From contig JAWKNL010000001.1 in the NCBI GenBank assembly GCA_041391725.1, positions 496,001 through 560,000 on the forward strand: a stretch of DNA of 64,000 nucleotides, read 5' to 3'. The position numbers and the translations under genes are program-made. The DNA is from JAGQVA01 sp041391725 (GTDB taxonomy: Bacteria > Bacteroidota > Bacteroidia > J057). Shown here in pieces: positions 8,553-17,260 of the stretch (its first letter is position 1; each line of letters begins with the position of its first letter). The notes beneath the pieces were generated by a model. That model did no database searches. It saw nothing but the letters and a program-made list of their open reading frames with translations, and was not told the DNA's origin.

Positions 8553-11500
8553 ATGAAAAAACTTTACAGACTTATTTTCCTGTGCCTTTTGCTGCCATTT
8601 TCCCAGGTAGCAGCTCAAAGCGCCAAATATGAAGTTTTATTAAAATCGGGAAAAGAATATTTCACTGAAAACCTTTCCGATTATCTTCAAAACCCCCGCA
8701 TCAGCAGGGATGAAATCGTCGAAAACAAGTATTTCAGACTGGTTCAGTTTTACCAGATTCCCGACCAGGCTGACAAAGAGCGATTCCTCGCAACCGGTGC
8801 GCGCATTGTAGATTATATACCCAGGAATACATTTCTGGTTGCCTTTCCGGAAAGTTACGATACGGATATTCTTCAAAACTATGCGATTCGCAGCATTGTC
8901 CCGGTCAAACCCCAATACAAAATCAACCCTGTACTCGAACACGAGTCCATTCCCGATTATGCCCTACGCGGGGATATGGCAGAACTGGTGGTTCAGTATT
9001 ATCCGGTGATTTCCAGGGCCGTAGTATTAAGGAACCTGCTCTCAGCAGGAGTAAATCTCTCCGAAGACCCACTCAAATCCAATCTGATTACCATACAGAT
9101 ACTACCTGAGAATATTTACAAGATTGCCGCACTTCCATTTATCAGCTATATAGAGCTTATTTCCCCTCCGGCGGAGCCGGAAGACACCCGGGGCAAAAGC
9201 CTCCACCGCGCCAATGTGCTCAACTCCGAATTTTCGGCGGGGCGGCACTATGACGGTGCCGGAGTCAATATTCTCTGTCGCGATGATGGGATTGTCGGGC
9301 CCCATATAGATTTTAAAGGTCGGATAGACAATTCGCTTACCAATAATGCAAACGGCACGCACGGCGACGGTGTTTCGGGTATCATGGCAGGAGCAGGTAA
9401 TCTCGACCCCAATATTCAGGGTATGGCTCCCGGCGCTTTCCTGTATGTAACTGATTATGTCGCCAATTTTCTCGATACGACCCTGGGGCTTCATATATAC
9501 CACGATGTGATGGTAACCAATAGCTCCTACAGCAATGGTTGCAATGCCGGATATACGACCATTACCCGTACCGTAGATCAGCAGTCGTACAACTACCCCA
9601 CCCTTCTTCATGTGTTTTCGGCGGGCAACTCCAACAACTCTGACTGTGGTTATGGAGCAGGCAACCAATGGGGAAATATAACGGGAGGGCATAAGCAAGG
9701 GAAAAATGTCATTGCCACGGCCAATCTTTTGTCCAACGACGTGCTGGTCAACAGCAGTAGCCGCGGCCCGGCGCATGACGGGCGCATCAAGCCCGACATT
9801 TCGGCCAATGGGAACGGACAGCAGTCCACCAGCCCTGATAATGGATACATTACCTTCAGCGGTACTTCCGCTGCGGCCCCCGGCATCGCCGGGGTGGCGG
9901 CCCAGCTTTATCAGGCATTCAAATCGCTTCACGGCGGACAGAATCCGGAGGGTTCGCTCGTAAAAGCGGCGATGCTCAATACAGCCGACGATGTCGGCAA
10001 TACCGGCCCTGACTATCAGTTTGGCTGGGGACGGATCAACGCCCGCCGGGCAGTGGAAGTCTTTGAAAAAAATACTTTTTTTTCTGCCACCATCGCCCAG
10101 GGTGGCGACAATACCCATACTATTTCTGTTCCCACCAATGCCCGCGAGTTGCGAATTATGACCTACTGGATGGATCCGCCGGCTTCTGTACAGGCATCTA
10201 TCGCCCTGGTCAACGACCTCAATATGCAGGTAACCGCTCCCGACAATGGCATTCACAATCCCTGGATTCTCGATCCGACCCCCAACCCCGTCAACCTCAA
10301 TGCACTGGCTACCACAGGTATTGACAACCTCAACAATGTGGAGCAGGTGCTCTTGCTCAATCCCCTTGCAGGAAACTATACAGTGAATATTAATGGATTT
10401 TCTGTTCCGCAGGGACCGCAGAACTATTACATAGTTTATACCATTGTCGCTGATGAAATCGAGGTTACGTACCCTTATGGAGGGGAAGGTGTTGCTCCGG
10501 GAGAAGCTGTAAGAATCCGCTGGGATGCCCCGGGACTTACGCCCGCAGACGGCCTGTTTTCTATTGACTATACCCTTGACAACGGCGGAAGCTGGAACCC
10601 CATCGCTGCTAATGTGGGTTCAAATGTGAGGCATTACGACTGGGGCGTTCCTGCCAATATTTCGGGCAACGCCCGGATCAGGGTGAGCAGAAATGCTGTA
10701 AGCGATGAAAGCGATGCCGATTTTTCTATTATCGGCGTACCCGCTATTCAGCTTTCCTCCTCCTGCCCCAGCAGTTTTACCATCAGTTGGGCAGAAATTC
10801 CCGGAGCCAGTGCCTACGATATTTTCATTCTGGGACCAAAGTATATGGATTCGCTTACCACCATTTCTGCCTCACCCAATCCGTCATTTACCTATTCTGT
10901 ACCCATACATGAGACACACTGGATCGCTGTCCGCGCCAGAGGTGCCAATGGAGAAAAAGGCCGGAGGTCTGTTGCCATACTCAGAGAGGGTGGAATCAGG
11001 CAAAACTGCCCCATCAGCAATGATGTGGGACTTGTAGAAGGCAGTTCGGGAGTTGAAGGCCCTTTTCTGGATTGCCGGGCATATTCGATTCCGGTGAAGG
11101 TGGTTTTGAAAAACGAAGGTAATAACGGAATCGCCAATATTCCGGTGTTTTATCAATTGGGAAACAATCCTCCTGTTTCCGGAACCTATTCAGGAACGCT
11201 GGCTCCTAACGGAGCTATTTTGTTCACCTTTCCTACGCTGCTGACGTTGTCTCAACCGGGCATTCAACCTTTGACGATCTGGACTGAATACGCCGCAGAT
11301 TCAGTGCAATATAATGACACCACGGTTCAGTTGGTAAATGTACTGCCCGGTAATCTCGTAAACCTTCCCTACCAGGAAGATTTTGAAACTTTACAAAACT
11401 GTGCTGTTACAGCTAATTGCGGGGAAGAAGTGTGCAGCCTGTCCAACGGATGGGTAAATGCAGCCAATGGTAGGGAAGATGATATAGACTGGAGGGTAAA

Positions 11501-12920
11501 TAATGGCTCCACCCCAACAGGTAGTACTGGCCCCACCGCAGACCATAAACCGGGAACAGTATCTGGAAAATATCTTTATCTCGAATCTTCGGGGACATGT
11601 AATCTGCAGGATGCGGTTTTGCTGAGTCCATGTATTGACCTGACCGGAGTAACCGCAGGTGAATTTTCGTTCTGGTATCACATGTTTGGTAATAATATGG
11701 GCGAGTTACATGTGGATTTACTTATCGGGAATGCCTGGATAAATGATTATATACCACCCATAGCTGGCAATAAGGGTAACACATGGCAAAATGTCAAAGT
11801 AAACCTCATGCCCTTTTCTGGTCTGACGGTCAACATCAGAATCAGGGGTATTACCGGAACCGGATTTCAAAGCGATATAGCGATTGATGATATAGCGGTT
11901 TATGACCTCGCAGGACCTCCGCTGGCAGATTTTGACGCCTCCGTAAAATATACCTGCCCGGGACAGTCTGTTCAGCTTACTGATATGTCTGCAAACAATC
12001 CGCAGTCATGGGCATGGTCTTTCAGCCCCAATGCAGTTACATATATTGGCGGAACCAACCAGACTTCCCGAAACCCTGTCGTTCAGTTTTCAGCAGCAGG
12101 AGTGTATGAAGTAAGCCTTACGGCGACCAATCCCAATGGCAGTGCCATGCAGGTTAAAACTGATTATATTACAATTACCGAGGGCCTGGTTGCTGACCTT
12201 GTTGAGACATTTGAAGGAGGCGATTTTCCGCCTCAGCACTGGCGAATTTCTGGCACCGGCGGCACCGCCTGGGATACACTGACCGTCATCGGAATAGACG
12301 GTAACCCTTCCCGGGCGGTGTATGTCGATCATTTCAACAATTCAATCGCCGGGGATCCTGACAACCTGATAAGCTGGAAAGTGGATCTATCTGTGGCAGA
12401 TCAGCCTATACTGGTTTTTGATGTAGCTTATGCGCAGTTTAATGAATTTTCCAACGACCAGTTACAGGTATCTGTTGCGCAAAACTGCGCTGAAAATTTC
12501 ACCACAACCATTTATTCGAAACCAGGCCAGATACTGGCAACTGCTCCTCCTACTGACGACCCGTTTTTCCCTGCACAGGGCTCAGACTGGCGGCGAGACA
12601 CCGTTGATCTCAGTCCTTATAATGGAAGCGTGATTACACTTTTATTCCGCAGCGTAAATGGTTCTGGCAACAATAACAATATTTCACTTGACAATATCCA
12701 GGTGATTGAGACCGGAGATCCGGGGCCCAACGCCGCTTTCTCCCTTACGCCCGAAGCTATCTGCGAAGGAGAAACCATTATTTTTGCCGATCAGACGACG
12801 GGAGGAACCAATATCAGCTACAACTGGAATTTTGGACCTGATGCAACGCCCTCTCAGCAGGTACTGCCGGGCCACATGCCGTGGTCTTCAATGCCCCCGG
12901 CACTCAGATTGTATCCCTGA
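8553..12920 (+). CDS. T9SS-exported subtilisin-like (S8) protease, main part of a frameshifted gene
   Basis: A very large secreted serine protease. The start is the ATG at 8553 (MKKLYRLIFLCLLLPFSQVAA signal peptide), not the upstream in-frame TTG. A propeptide-like region (about 25-210) precedes the S8 domain, whose triad is visible: Asp244/245 (CRDDGIVGPHID), His270 (NGTHGDGVSG) and Ser439 (SGTSAAAPG), with oxyanion Asn in FSAGNSNNSDCG. After it come beta-sandwich domains, MAM/CBM-like modules (two repeats with DNLISWKVDLS and DIAIDDIAVYD type motifs) and PKD domains. The frame stops at 12920 in the middle of a PKD domain. Reading continues in a second frame (HAVVFNAPGTQIVSLS from 12875) and then in the original frame at 12930-13475, so two compensating one-base shifts (near 12857-12866 and in GGGG 12964-12967) hide one gene of about 1640 codons. 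It probably digests extracellular protein. Confidence 0.85.
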   Translation: MKKLYRLIFLCLLLPFSQVAAQSAKYEVLLKSGKEYFTENLSDYLQNPRISRDEIVENKYFRLVQFYQIPDQADKERFLATGARIVDYIPRNTFLVAFPESYDTDILQNYAIRSIVPVKPQYKINPVLEHESIPDYALRGDMAELVVQYYPVISRAVVLRNLLSAGVNLSEDPLKSNLITIQILPENIYKIAALPFISYIELISPPAEPEDTRGKSLHRANVLNSEFSAGRHYDGAGVNILCRDDGIVGPHIDFKGRIDNSLTNNANGTHGDGVSGIMAGAGNLDPNIQGMAPGAFLYVTDYVANFLDTTLGLHIYHDVMVTNSSYSNGCNAGYTTITRTVDQQSYNYPTLLHVFSAGNSNNSDCGYGAGNQWGNITGGHKQGKNVIATANLLSNDVLVNSSSRGPAHDGRIKPDISANGNGQQSTSPDNGYITFSGTSAAAPGIAGVAAQLYQAFKSLHGGQNPEGSLVKAAMLNTADDVGNTGPDYQFGWGRINARRAVEVFEKNTFFSATIAQGGDNTHTISVPTNARELRIMTYWMDPPASVQASIALVNDLNMQVTAPDNGIHNPWILDPTPNPVNLNALATTGIDNLNNVEQVLLLNPLAGNYTVNINGFSVPQGPQNYYIVYTIVADEIEVTYPYGGEGVAPGEAVRIRWDAPGLTPADGLFSIDYTLDNGGSWNPIAANVGSNVRHYDWGVPANISGNARIRVSRNAVSDESDADFSIIGVPAIQLSSSCPSSFTISWAEIPGASAYDIFILGPKYMDSLTTISASPNPSFTYSVPIHETHWIAVRARGANGEKGRRSVAILREGGIRQNCPISNDVGLVEGSSGVEGPFLDCRAYSIPVKVVLKNEGNNGIANIPVFYQLGNNPPVSGTYSGTLAPNGAILFTFPTLLTLSQPGIQPLTIWTEYAADSVQYNDTTVQLVNVLPGNLVNLPYQEDFETLQNCAVTANCGEEVCSLSNGWVNAANGREDDIDWRVNNGSTPTGSTGPTADHKPGTVSGKYLYLESSGTCNLQDAVLLSPCIDLTGVTAGEFSFWYHMFGNNMGELHVDLLIGNAWINDYIPPIAGNKGNTWQNVKVNLMPFSGLTVNIRIRGITGTGFQSDIAIDDIAVYDLAGPPLADFDASVKYTCPGQSVQLTDMSANNPQSWAWSFSPNAVTYIGGTNQTSRNPVVQFSAAGVYEVSLTATNPNGSAMQVKTDYITITEGLVADLVETFEGGDFPPQHWRISGTGGTAWDTLTVIGIDGNPSRAVYVDHFNNSIAGDPDNLISWKVDLSVADQPILVFDVAYAQFNEFSNDQLQVSVAQNCAENFTTTIYSKPGQILATAPPTDDPFFPAQGSDWRRDTVDLSPYNGSVITLLFRSVNGSGNNNNISLDNIQVIETGDPGPNAAFSLTPEAICEGETIIFADQTTGGTNISYNWNFGPDATPSQQVLPGHMPWSSMPPALRLYP

Positions 12921-12929
12921 GCGTAGGCG

Positions 12930-13475
12930 ATGCCAGTGGCACGACCATTTCTTCACAAGCACTGGGGTAAGCCGCTGCCCGACCCCGACTTTACCTATAC
13001 GACTGTAGGAGCGGTATATAAATTTACCAATACCACTGTCAACGGAAATAGCTGGTTTTGGGATTTTGGCGACGGCGTTACCAGTACGCTGGCCGATCCG
13101 CAGCATTTATATACCCTCAACAATTCCTACCAGGTCATGCTGGTGGCGTGGAACGATTGCGGCCCGGATACCACATTCCAGACGATTGATGTTACTACCG
13201 TAGGGCTGGAAGATGAACTGAGTGGAATGGCGGTGAATGTCTATCCCAACCCGGGGAGAGACCTGTTCAACCTGGCACTCTCGGGAGGTGTTCATGGAAA
13301 ATTTGCCTGTACAATCGTAGATATGACAGGCCGGGAAGTGAAAAACTTCGAACTCGAAAAATACGGAGAGGAAGCAGTAACGACCTTCAATCTGACAGGA
13401 CAAGCCGAAGGAATATATTTTCTGCGCATTGCCAGCGGGGAGCAGGTGCGGCTGATGAAAGTGGTGAAGGAGTAG
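12930..13475 (+). CDS. C-terminal part of the S8 protease: PKD domain and T9SS type A sorting domain
   Basis: This stretch is the continuation of the preceding protease in the same frame after about 100 nt read in another frame, so the ATG at 12930 is not a genuine start. It holds a PKD domain (WFWDFGDGVTSTLADPQHLY) and a terminal sorting domain (VNVYPNPGRDLFNLALSG, IVDMTGREV, GIYFLRIASGEQVRLMKVVK) used for export through the type IX secretion system and anchoring at the surface. If one G is removed from GGGG at 12964-12967, the text ISSQALG joins directly to KPLPDPDFTYTTVG. Confidence 0.8.
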   Translation: MPVARPFLHKHWGKPLPDPDFTYTTVGAVYKFTNTTVNGNSWFWDFGDGVTSTLADPQHLYTLNNSYQVMLVAWNDCGPDTTFQTIDVTTVGLEDELSGMAVNVYPNPGRDLFNLALSGGVHGKFACTIVDMTGREVKNFELEKYGEEAVTTFNLTGQAEGIYFLRIASGEQVRLMKVVKE

Positions 13476-13484
13476 AAACACAAA

Positions 13485-13520
13485 AACAGGGGTTACCGCT
13501 ATACTGCCGTAACCCCTGTT
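13485..13520. terminator. hairpin terminator between the protease and the sulfur cluster
   Basis: A perfect 12-bp stem (AACAGGGGTTAC and GTAACCCCTGTT) has a 12-nt loop. On the minus strand it is followed by TTTTTGTGTTT, fitting termination of the rhodanese/dioxygenase transcript. The plus-strand side has only a weak T tract. Confidence 0.7.
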
Positions 13521-13549
13521 CCCATTATACTCAATAAAAAGATACGTTA

Positions 13550-15007
13550 TTATCCGCCCACTACTTCTTCTACCTGCCGGTCGATGACTTCCTGCGGAAG
13601 TTCGGTGGGGCAGACATAGTCGGTCGTGGGGATGGTGGTTTTGAGAAGCGCATCCCAGCCACCGGTTACATCCACAATTTTGCTGAATCCACGCGCCTTG
13701 AGAATAGAGGCCGCAATCATGGAGCGATAACCGCTTTTGCAATGGAGGAAGATGGTGTCTTCTTTTTTGACCCGGTGCATGTTCTGATTGATAAAGTCGA
13801 GCGGAAGGTTTTCGGCTCCGACGACATGCTGCGAGAGAAATTCGGAGGGTTTGCGCACGTCAAACAGTACATCCACTTCTCCTTTGCCAAACATTTCAGC
13901 TACATGGGTTGCTTCCATCGTGGTTACCTGCTCTACCTCCCGGCCTTCGCGAATCCAGGTTTCGATACCACCTTCGAGATAACCCAGGGTATTGTCATAC
14001 CCCACACGCGCCAGTCGAATGACAGTTTCTTCTTCACGCCCTTCGGTCGTGATGAGCAGGATCGGCTGCTTCAGGTCGGGAATCAATGCACCCACCCAGG
14101 GAGCAAAACTGCCATCCAGCCCGATAAAGATGGAATTGGGAATATGGCCGGCAGCGTATTCAGCTTTGGTACGGGTATCTAGCACCAGCGCCCCCAGATT
14201 GTCGGCCAGTTCTTCAAAATGATTGGCAGAAAGTGGCACTGCACCCTTGGCCAGTACGTCATCGATGCTGTCGTACCCTTCCTTGTTCATCTTCGCATTC
14301 TTGGCGAAATACTGGGGAGGAGGAAGCAGACCCGCAGTCACTTCTTTGATAAATTCTTCCCGGGTCATGTCAGCGCGAAGGGCGTAGTTGGTGCGCTTCT
14401 GATTGCCGAGGGTATCCCAGGTTTCGCTGGACATATTTTTGCCGCAGGCCGAACCCGCTCCGTGACCGGGATATACGATGACATCGTCGGGGAGAGTCAT
14501 GATTTTGGTGCGGAGGCTATCAAAAAGCCATCCGGCAAGGTCTTCCTGAGTGACTTTTCCGGGTTTTTGTGCCAGGTCGGGACGGCCTACATCACCGATG
14601 AAAAGGGTATCACCCGTAAATATCGAATGTGGTTTACCTGATTCGTCAAACAACAGGTAGGTAGTACTTTCAGGGGTATGACCCGGTGTATGAAGCACCT
14701 TAAAAGTAACTTTTCCTACTTTCAGTTCCTGTCCGTCATGTGTTTCCAGTTTTTCAAAGCTACTGGCGGCGTCAGGACCATAAACGATCTGAGCGCCGGT
14801 AGCTTTGGCCAGGTCAATATGGCCGGAGACAAAATCAGCGTGGAAATGGGTTTCGAATATATATTTTAAGGTCACACCTTCTGCGTGGAGTTTGCGCATA
14901 TAGGGTTGCGTCTCACGCAGCGGGTCGATGATGACGGCTTCGCCTTCACTTTCGATGTAATAGGCGGCTTCGGCCAGACATCCGGTATAAAGCTGTTCTA
15001 CTTTCAT
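13550..15007 (-). CDS. persulfide dioxygenase-rhodanese fusion (CstB-like)
   Basis: This 485-residue cytoplasmic protein has three parts. The N-terminal metallo-beta-lactamase domain (about 1-230) resembles ETHE1, with THFHADF at residues 53-59, HTPGHTPEST, the FTGDTLFIGDVGRPDL metal-Asp segment and YPGHGAGSACG. A middle rhodanese fold (about 260-365) has TTEGREEE where the catalytic Cys loop should be, so it is inactive. The C-terminal rhodanese (about 375-470) has the active Cys at about residue 423 (HCKSGYRS). This inactive/active pair is the CstB arrangement, which oxidises low-molecular-weight persulfides to thiosulfate in sulfide detoxification. The second-metal His of class II glyoxalases (HxHxDH) is Phe59 here, as in mononuclear iron dioxygenases. 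It is followed by a standalone rhodanese and a SulP transporter on the same strand. Confidence 0.88.
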   Translation of the reverse strand: MKVEQLYTGCLAEAAYYIESEGEAVIIDPLRETQPYMRKLHAEGVTLKYIFETHFHADFVSGHIDLAKATGAQIVYGPDAASSFEKLETHDGQELKVGKVTFKVLHTPGHTPESTTYLLFDESGKPHSIFTGDTLFIGDVGRPDLAQKPGKVTQEDLAGWLFDSLRTKIMTLPDDVIVYPGHGAGSACGKNMSSETWDTLGNQKRTNYALRADMTREEFIKEVTAGLLPPPQYFAKNAKMNKEGYDSIDDVLAKGAVPLSANHFEELADNLGALVLDTRTKAEYAAGHIPNSIFIGLDGSFAPWVGALIPDLKQPILLITTEGREEETVIRLARVGYDNTLGYLEGGIETWIREGREVEQVTTMEATHVAEMFGKGEVDVLFDVRKPSEFLSQHVVGAENLPLDFINQNMHRVKKEDTIFLHCKSGYRSMIAASILKARGFSKIVDVTGGWDALLKTTIPTTDYVCPTELPQEVIDRQVEEVVGG

Positions 15008-15085
15008 AGTTTCAACACTTTTGTTAGTCAGAGGGAGGGTTAGGGATAAAACGGATGATTCCGCAAATATACAAAATTGAACAGG

Positions 15086-15328
15086 TTATTTTACGTCGCG
15101 CCAGGAACCGCCGTTGGAAATGTTTTTTAGACCCTGGGCTTTCAGATAATTGACTACCTGACCGCTGCGGTTACCTGAGGCACAACAAAAGATCAGTGGT
15201 TCCTGCATTTTTTTAAGTTCTTCAACTTTCTGAGGCACTTTTCCCATAGGGATATTCACAGAGCCTTTTACATGCCCGAGCATATACTCCCAGGGTTCAC
15301 GAACATCGATAACTTTTGCTTTTTCCAT
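15086..15328 (-). CDS. single-domain rhodanese (sulfurtransferase)
   Basis: This compact 80-residue rhodanese carries the opening VIDVREPWEYMLGHV, the GSVNIPMG strand and the active loop CCASGNRSG. Cys49 is the likely persulfide-bearing residue, next to a second Cys48. It probably shuttles sulfane sulfur to or from the neighbouring dioxygenase. The start at 15328 leaves only three residues before the first strand, which is short but common for GlpE/PspE-like proteins. It sits 20 nt after sulP and 78 nt before the dioxygenase start, so the three genes may form one transcript. Confidence 0.85.
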   Translation of the reverse strand: MEKAKVIDVREPWEYMLGHVKGSVNIPMGKVPQKVEELKKMQEPLIFCCASGNRSGQVVNYLKAQGLKNISNGGSWRDVK

Positions 15329-15348
15329 TGTTTTTATGTTTAAAAAAA

Positions 15349-17091
15349 TTAGTTGGATTGAAGTGTATAAGAAGTAAATTTTGATTTTCCATTGACAGGG
15401 TCCAGTCCGTCGTGATAGTCCACGGCATCCTGGACATCCATAAAGCAGTGTTCTTTTCCTATTTTTTCTATCAGCCCGGCCCGAAAAAATGCATCTCTCA
15501 CCGGCCCTTTCACCGCTGCGAAATAAATCTTCAGACCAATGCGCTGATAATTTTCAATGATTTCTTTTAATCCGTGAATCCCACTGCTGTCTATATAATT
15601 GATGCTCTCGGCATGGATGATGATTGCTCTGAGATCCTCGCCTTTTTCCTCTGCACAATCGCTGAGGTTGTCGCCAAAAAATTCGATATTGGCAAAGTAT
15701 AGCTCTGCGTCAAACCGGTAGATCAGCAGGTCTGTGCGTGTTTCCAGATTGGTAAACCGTTTTTCATTGCGGTAATGTGTACTCCCCGGAACTTTTGCCA
15801 GCACTGCTGTATGCGGCCTGGAGGTACGGTATATTACCATGACCAGCGATAGAACCACTCCGGAAATTATTCCCGGCTGAATCCCCAGAAACAATGTTGC
15901 CAGGAAAGTTGCTGCCAGCATCCAGAAATCGGTCCGGTTGGCATTCCAGAGGTAGCGGGCTTCTTTGATATTCACCAGCCCCAGTGCAGCTACCAAAATA
16001 ATAGCTGCCAGTACCACCAATGGCAGGAAATAAAATGCCGGAGTAAGAAACAAAAGCGTTACCATAATCACTGCCGATCCGATGATCGACGAAAGATTGG
16101 TATTTGCTCCGGCCTGATCATTGACCGCAGAGCGTGAGAGCCCGCCGGTAATCGGATACCCCTGAAAGAGCCCGCTGCTCATATTGGCCATACCCAGGGC
16201 AATCAGTTCGCGGTTGGCGACCACCCGCTGTCCGGGATGTCTGGCCGCAATGGCCTTTCCGATGGCAATACTTTCGGTAAATCCTATCAGCACCAGGGCA
16301 ATGGCGATGGGAAAAAGATTGCCTATATTTTCGACCGTAAGGGCTGGGAGCGTAAGTCCGGGAAGGCCCTCTGGTATATCTTTCAGGATTTTCACTCCGT
16401 ACTGGTCAAGTCCCAGTCCCCAGGTAGCCAGTGTACCCAATACCACCACAGTAAGCGCTCCGGGAATCCGGGGAAAGTATTTTTTCCCGAGTTTTATGAT
16501 CACAATGCCTGCAATGCCCATGCCCAGCGTCAACAGGTGCGTATTTCCGGCATTGGCGAAAGTTTCAATTACGATCTGATAAAAGTACTGGCTCCGCCCG
16601 ATGTTTACCCCCAGCAGGTGTTTGAGCTGATTGGCGCCGATCACCAGGGCCGCTGCCGAGGTAAAGCCACTGATCACGGGATGGGAAAGAAAATTGACAA
16701 TAAAACCCATCCGCAGCAATCCAAACAAGAGTTGCAGAAGCCCTACCATAAAGGCGAGGGTAAAAGCGAGGGTAATATATTCACCACTGCCAGGCTCAGC
16801 TATTGCGCCTACTCCGGCAGCAACGAGCAGAGATTCCATCGCCACCGGCCCTACCGATAGCTGGCGTGAGGTGCCAAAAATACTATAAAACAAAGCCGGC
16901 ACCATGGCCGCATACAACCCCATGACCGGAGGCAGACCGGCAATCATGGCATAAGCCATTCCCTGAGGTATGAGCATGGCCCCCACCGTAAGACCAGCAC
17001 CGATATCACCCGGGAGATATTCTCTCCGGTATTGTCTGATCCAGGGTATATTGGGGATAAGCTTGCGGATTTCCATTAGCACTTTTTCCAA
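15349..17091 (-). CDS. SulP/SLC26-family anion transporter with STAS domain
   Basis: This 580-residue inner-membrane transporter has a hydrophobic core of about 10-14 segments starting with the SulP signature (GDIGAGLTVGAMLIPQGMAY, then GLPPVMGLYAAM). It contains the typical YPITGGLSRSAVNDQAGA stretch. A cytoplasmic STAS domain occupies about 430-565 (IIHAESINYIDSSGIHGLKE). Family members import sulfate, bicarbonate or other anions. As first gene ahead of a rhodanese and a persulfide dioxygenase it may move sulfate, sulfite or thiosulfate. Substrate is inferred from context only. An FNR-like dyad lies 40-53 bp upstream of the start. Confidence 0.85.
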   Translation of the reverse strand: MEKVLMEIRKLIPNIPWIRQYRREYLPGDIGAGLTVGAMLIPQGMAYAMIAGLPPVMGLYAAMVPALFYSIFGTSRQLSVGPVAMESLLVAAGVGAIAEPGSGEYITLAFTLAFMVGLLQLLFGLLRMGFIVNFLSHPVISGFTSAAALVIGANQLKHLLGVNIGRSQYFYQIVIETFANAGNTHLLTLGMGIAGIVIIKLGKKYFPRIPGALTVVVLGTLATWGLGLDQYGVKILKDIPEGLPGLTLPALTVENIGNLFPIAIALVLIGFTESIAIGKAIAARHPGQRVVANRELIALGMANMSSGLFQGYPITGGLSRSAVNDQAGANTNLSSIIGSAVIMVTLLFLTPAFYFLPLVVLAAIILVAALGLVNIKEARYLWNANRTDFWMLAATFLATLFLGIQPGIISGVVLSLVMVIYRTSRPHTAVLAKVPGSTHYRNEKRFTNLETRTDLLIYRFDAELYFANIEFFGDNLSDCAEEKGEDLRAIIIHAESINYIDSSGIHGLKEIIENYQRIGLKIYFAAVKGPVRDAFFRAGLIEKIGKEHCFMDVQDAVDYHDGLDPVNGKSKFTSYTLQSN

Positions 17092-17113
17092 AATCTACCC
17101 AAAGATAAGGACG

Positions 17114-17146
17114 CCGCAAAACCTCTTTCAGTGATGATTATCACAT
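17114..17146. repeat. 33-bp exact repeat, copy 1, containing dyad GTGATGATTATCAC
   Basis: An identical 33-bp stretch occurs at 26833-26865. The inner part 17131-17144 is an interrupted palindrome, GTGAT-N4-ATCAC, matching the spacing of Crp/Fnr-family sites (TGAT-N4-ATCA). This copy lies 23-55 bp upstream of sulP. It may be an operator for a Crp/Fnr regulator or a dispersed repeat. Confidence 0.6.
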
Positions 17147-17260
17147 GGGAGGAGAAAGGTTTATTTTTTTTAGAATCTTTATCATTAAAGGCTGATTTTA
17201 GAAAAAATTACCCCAAAAAGCCTATATTTCACACAAATCCGACAGACAAAAATAATCTAT

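Noticed and set aside
9102..10256. 384-residue minus-strand ORF
   Set aside because: Antisense to the subtilase catalytic domain and without any family pattern.
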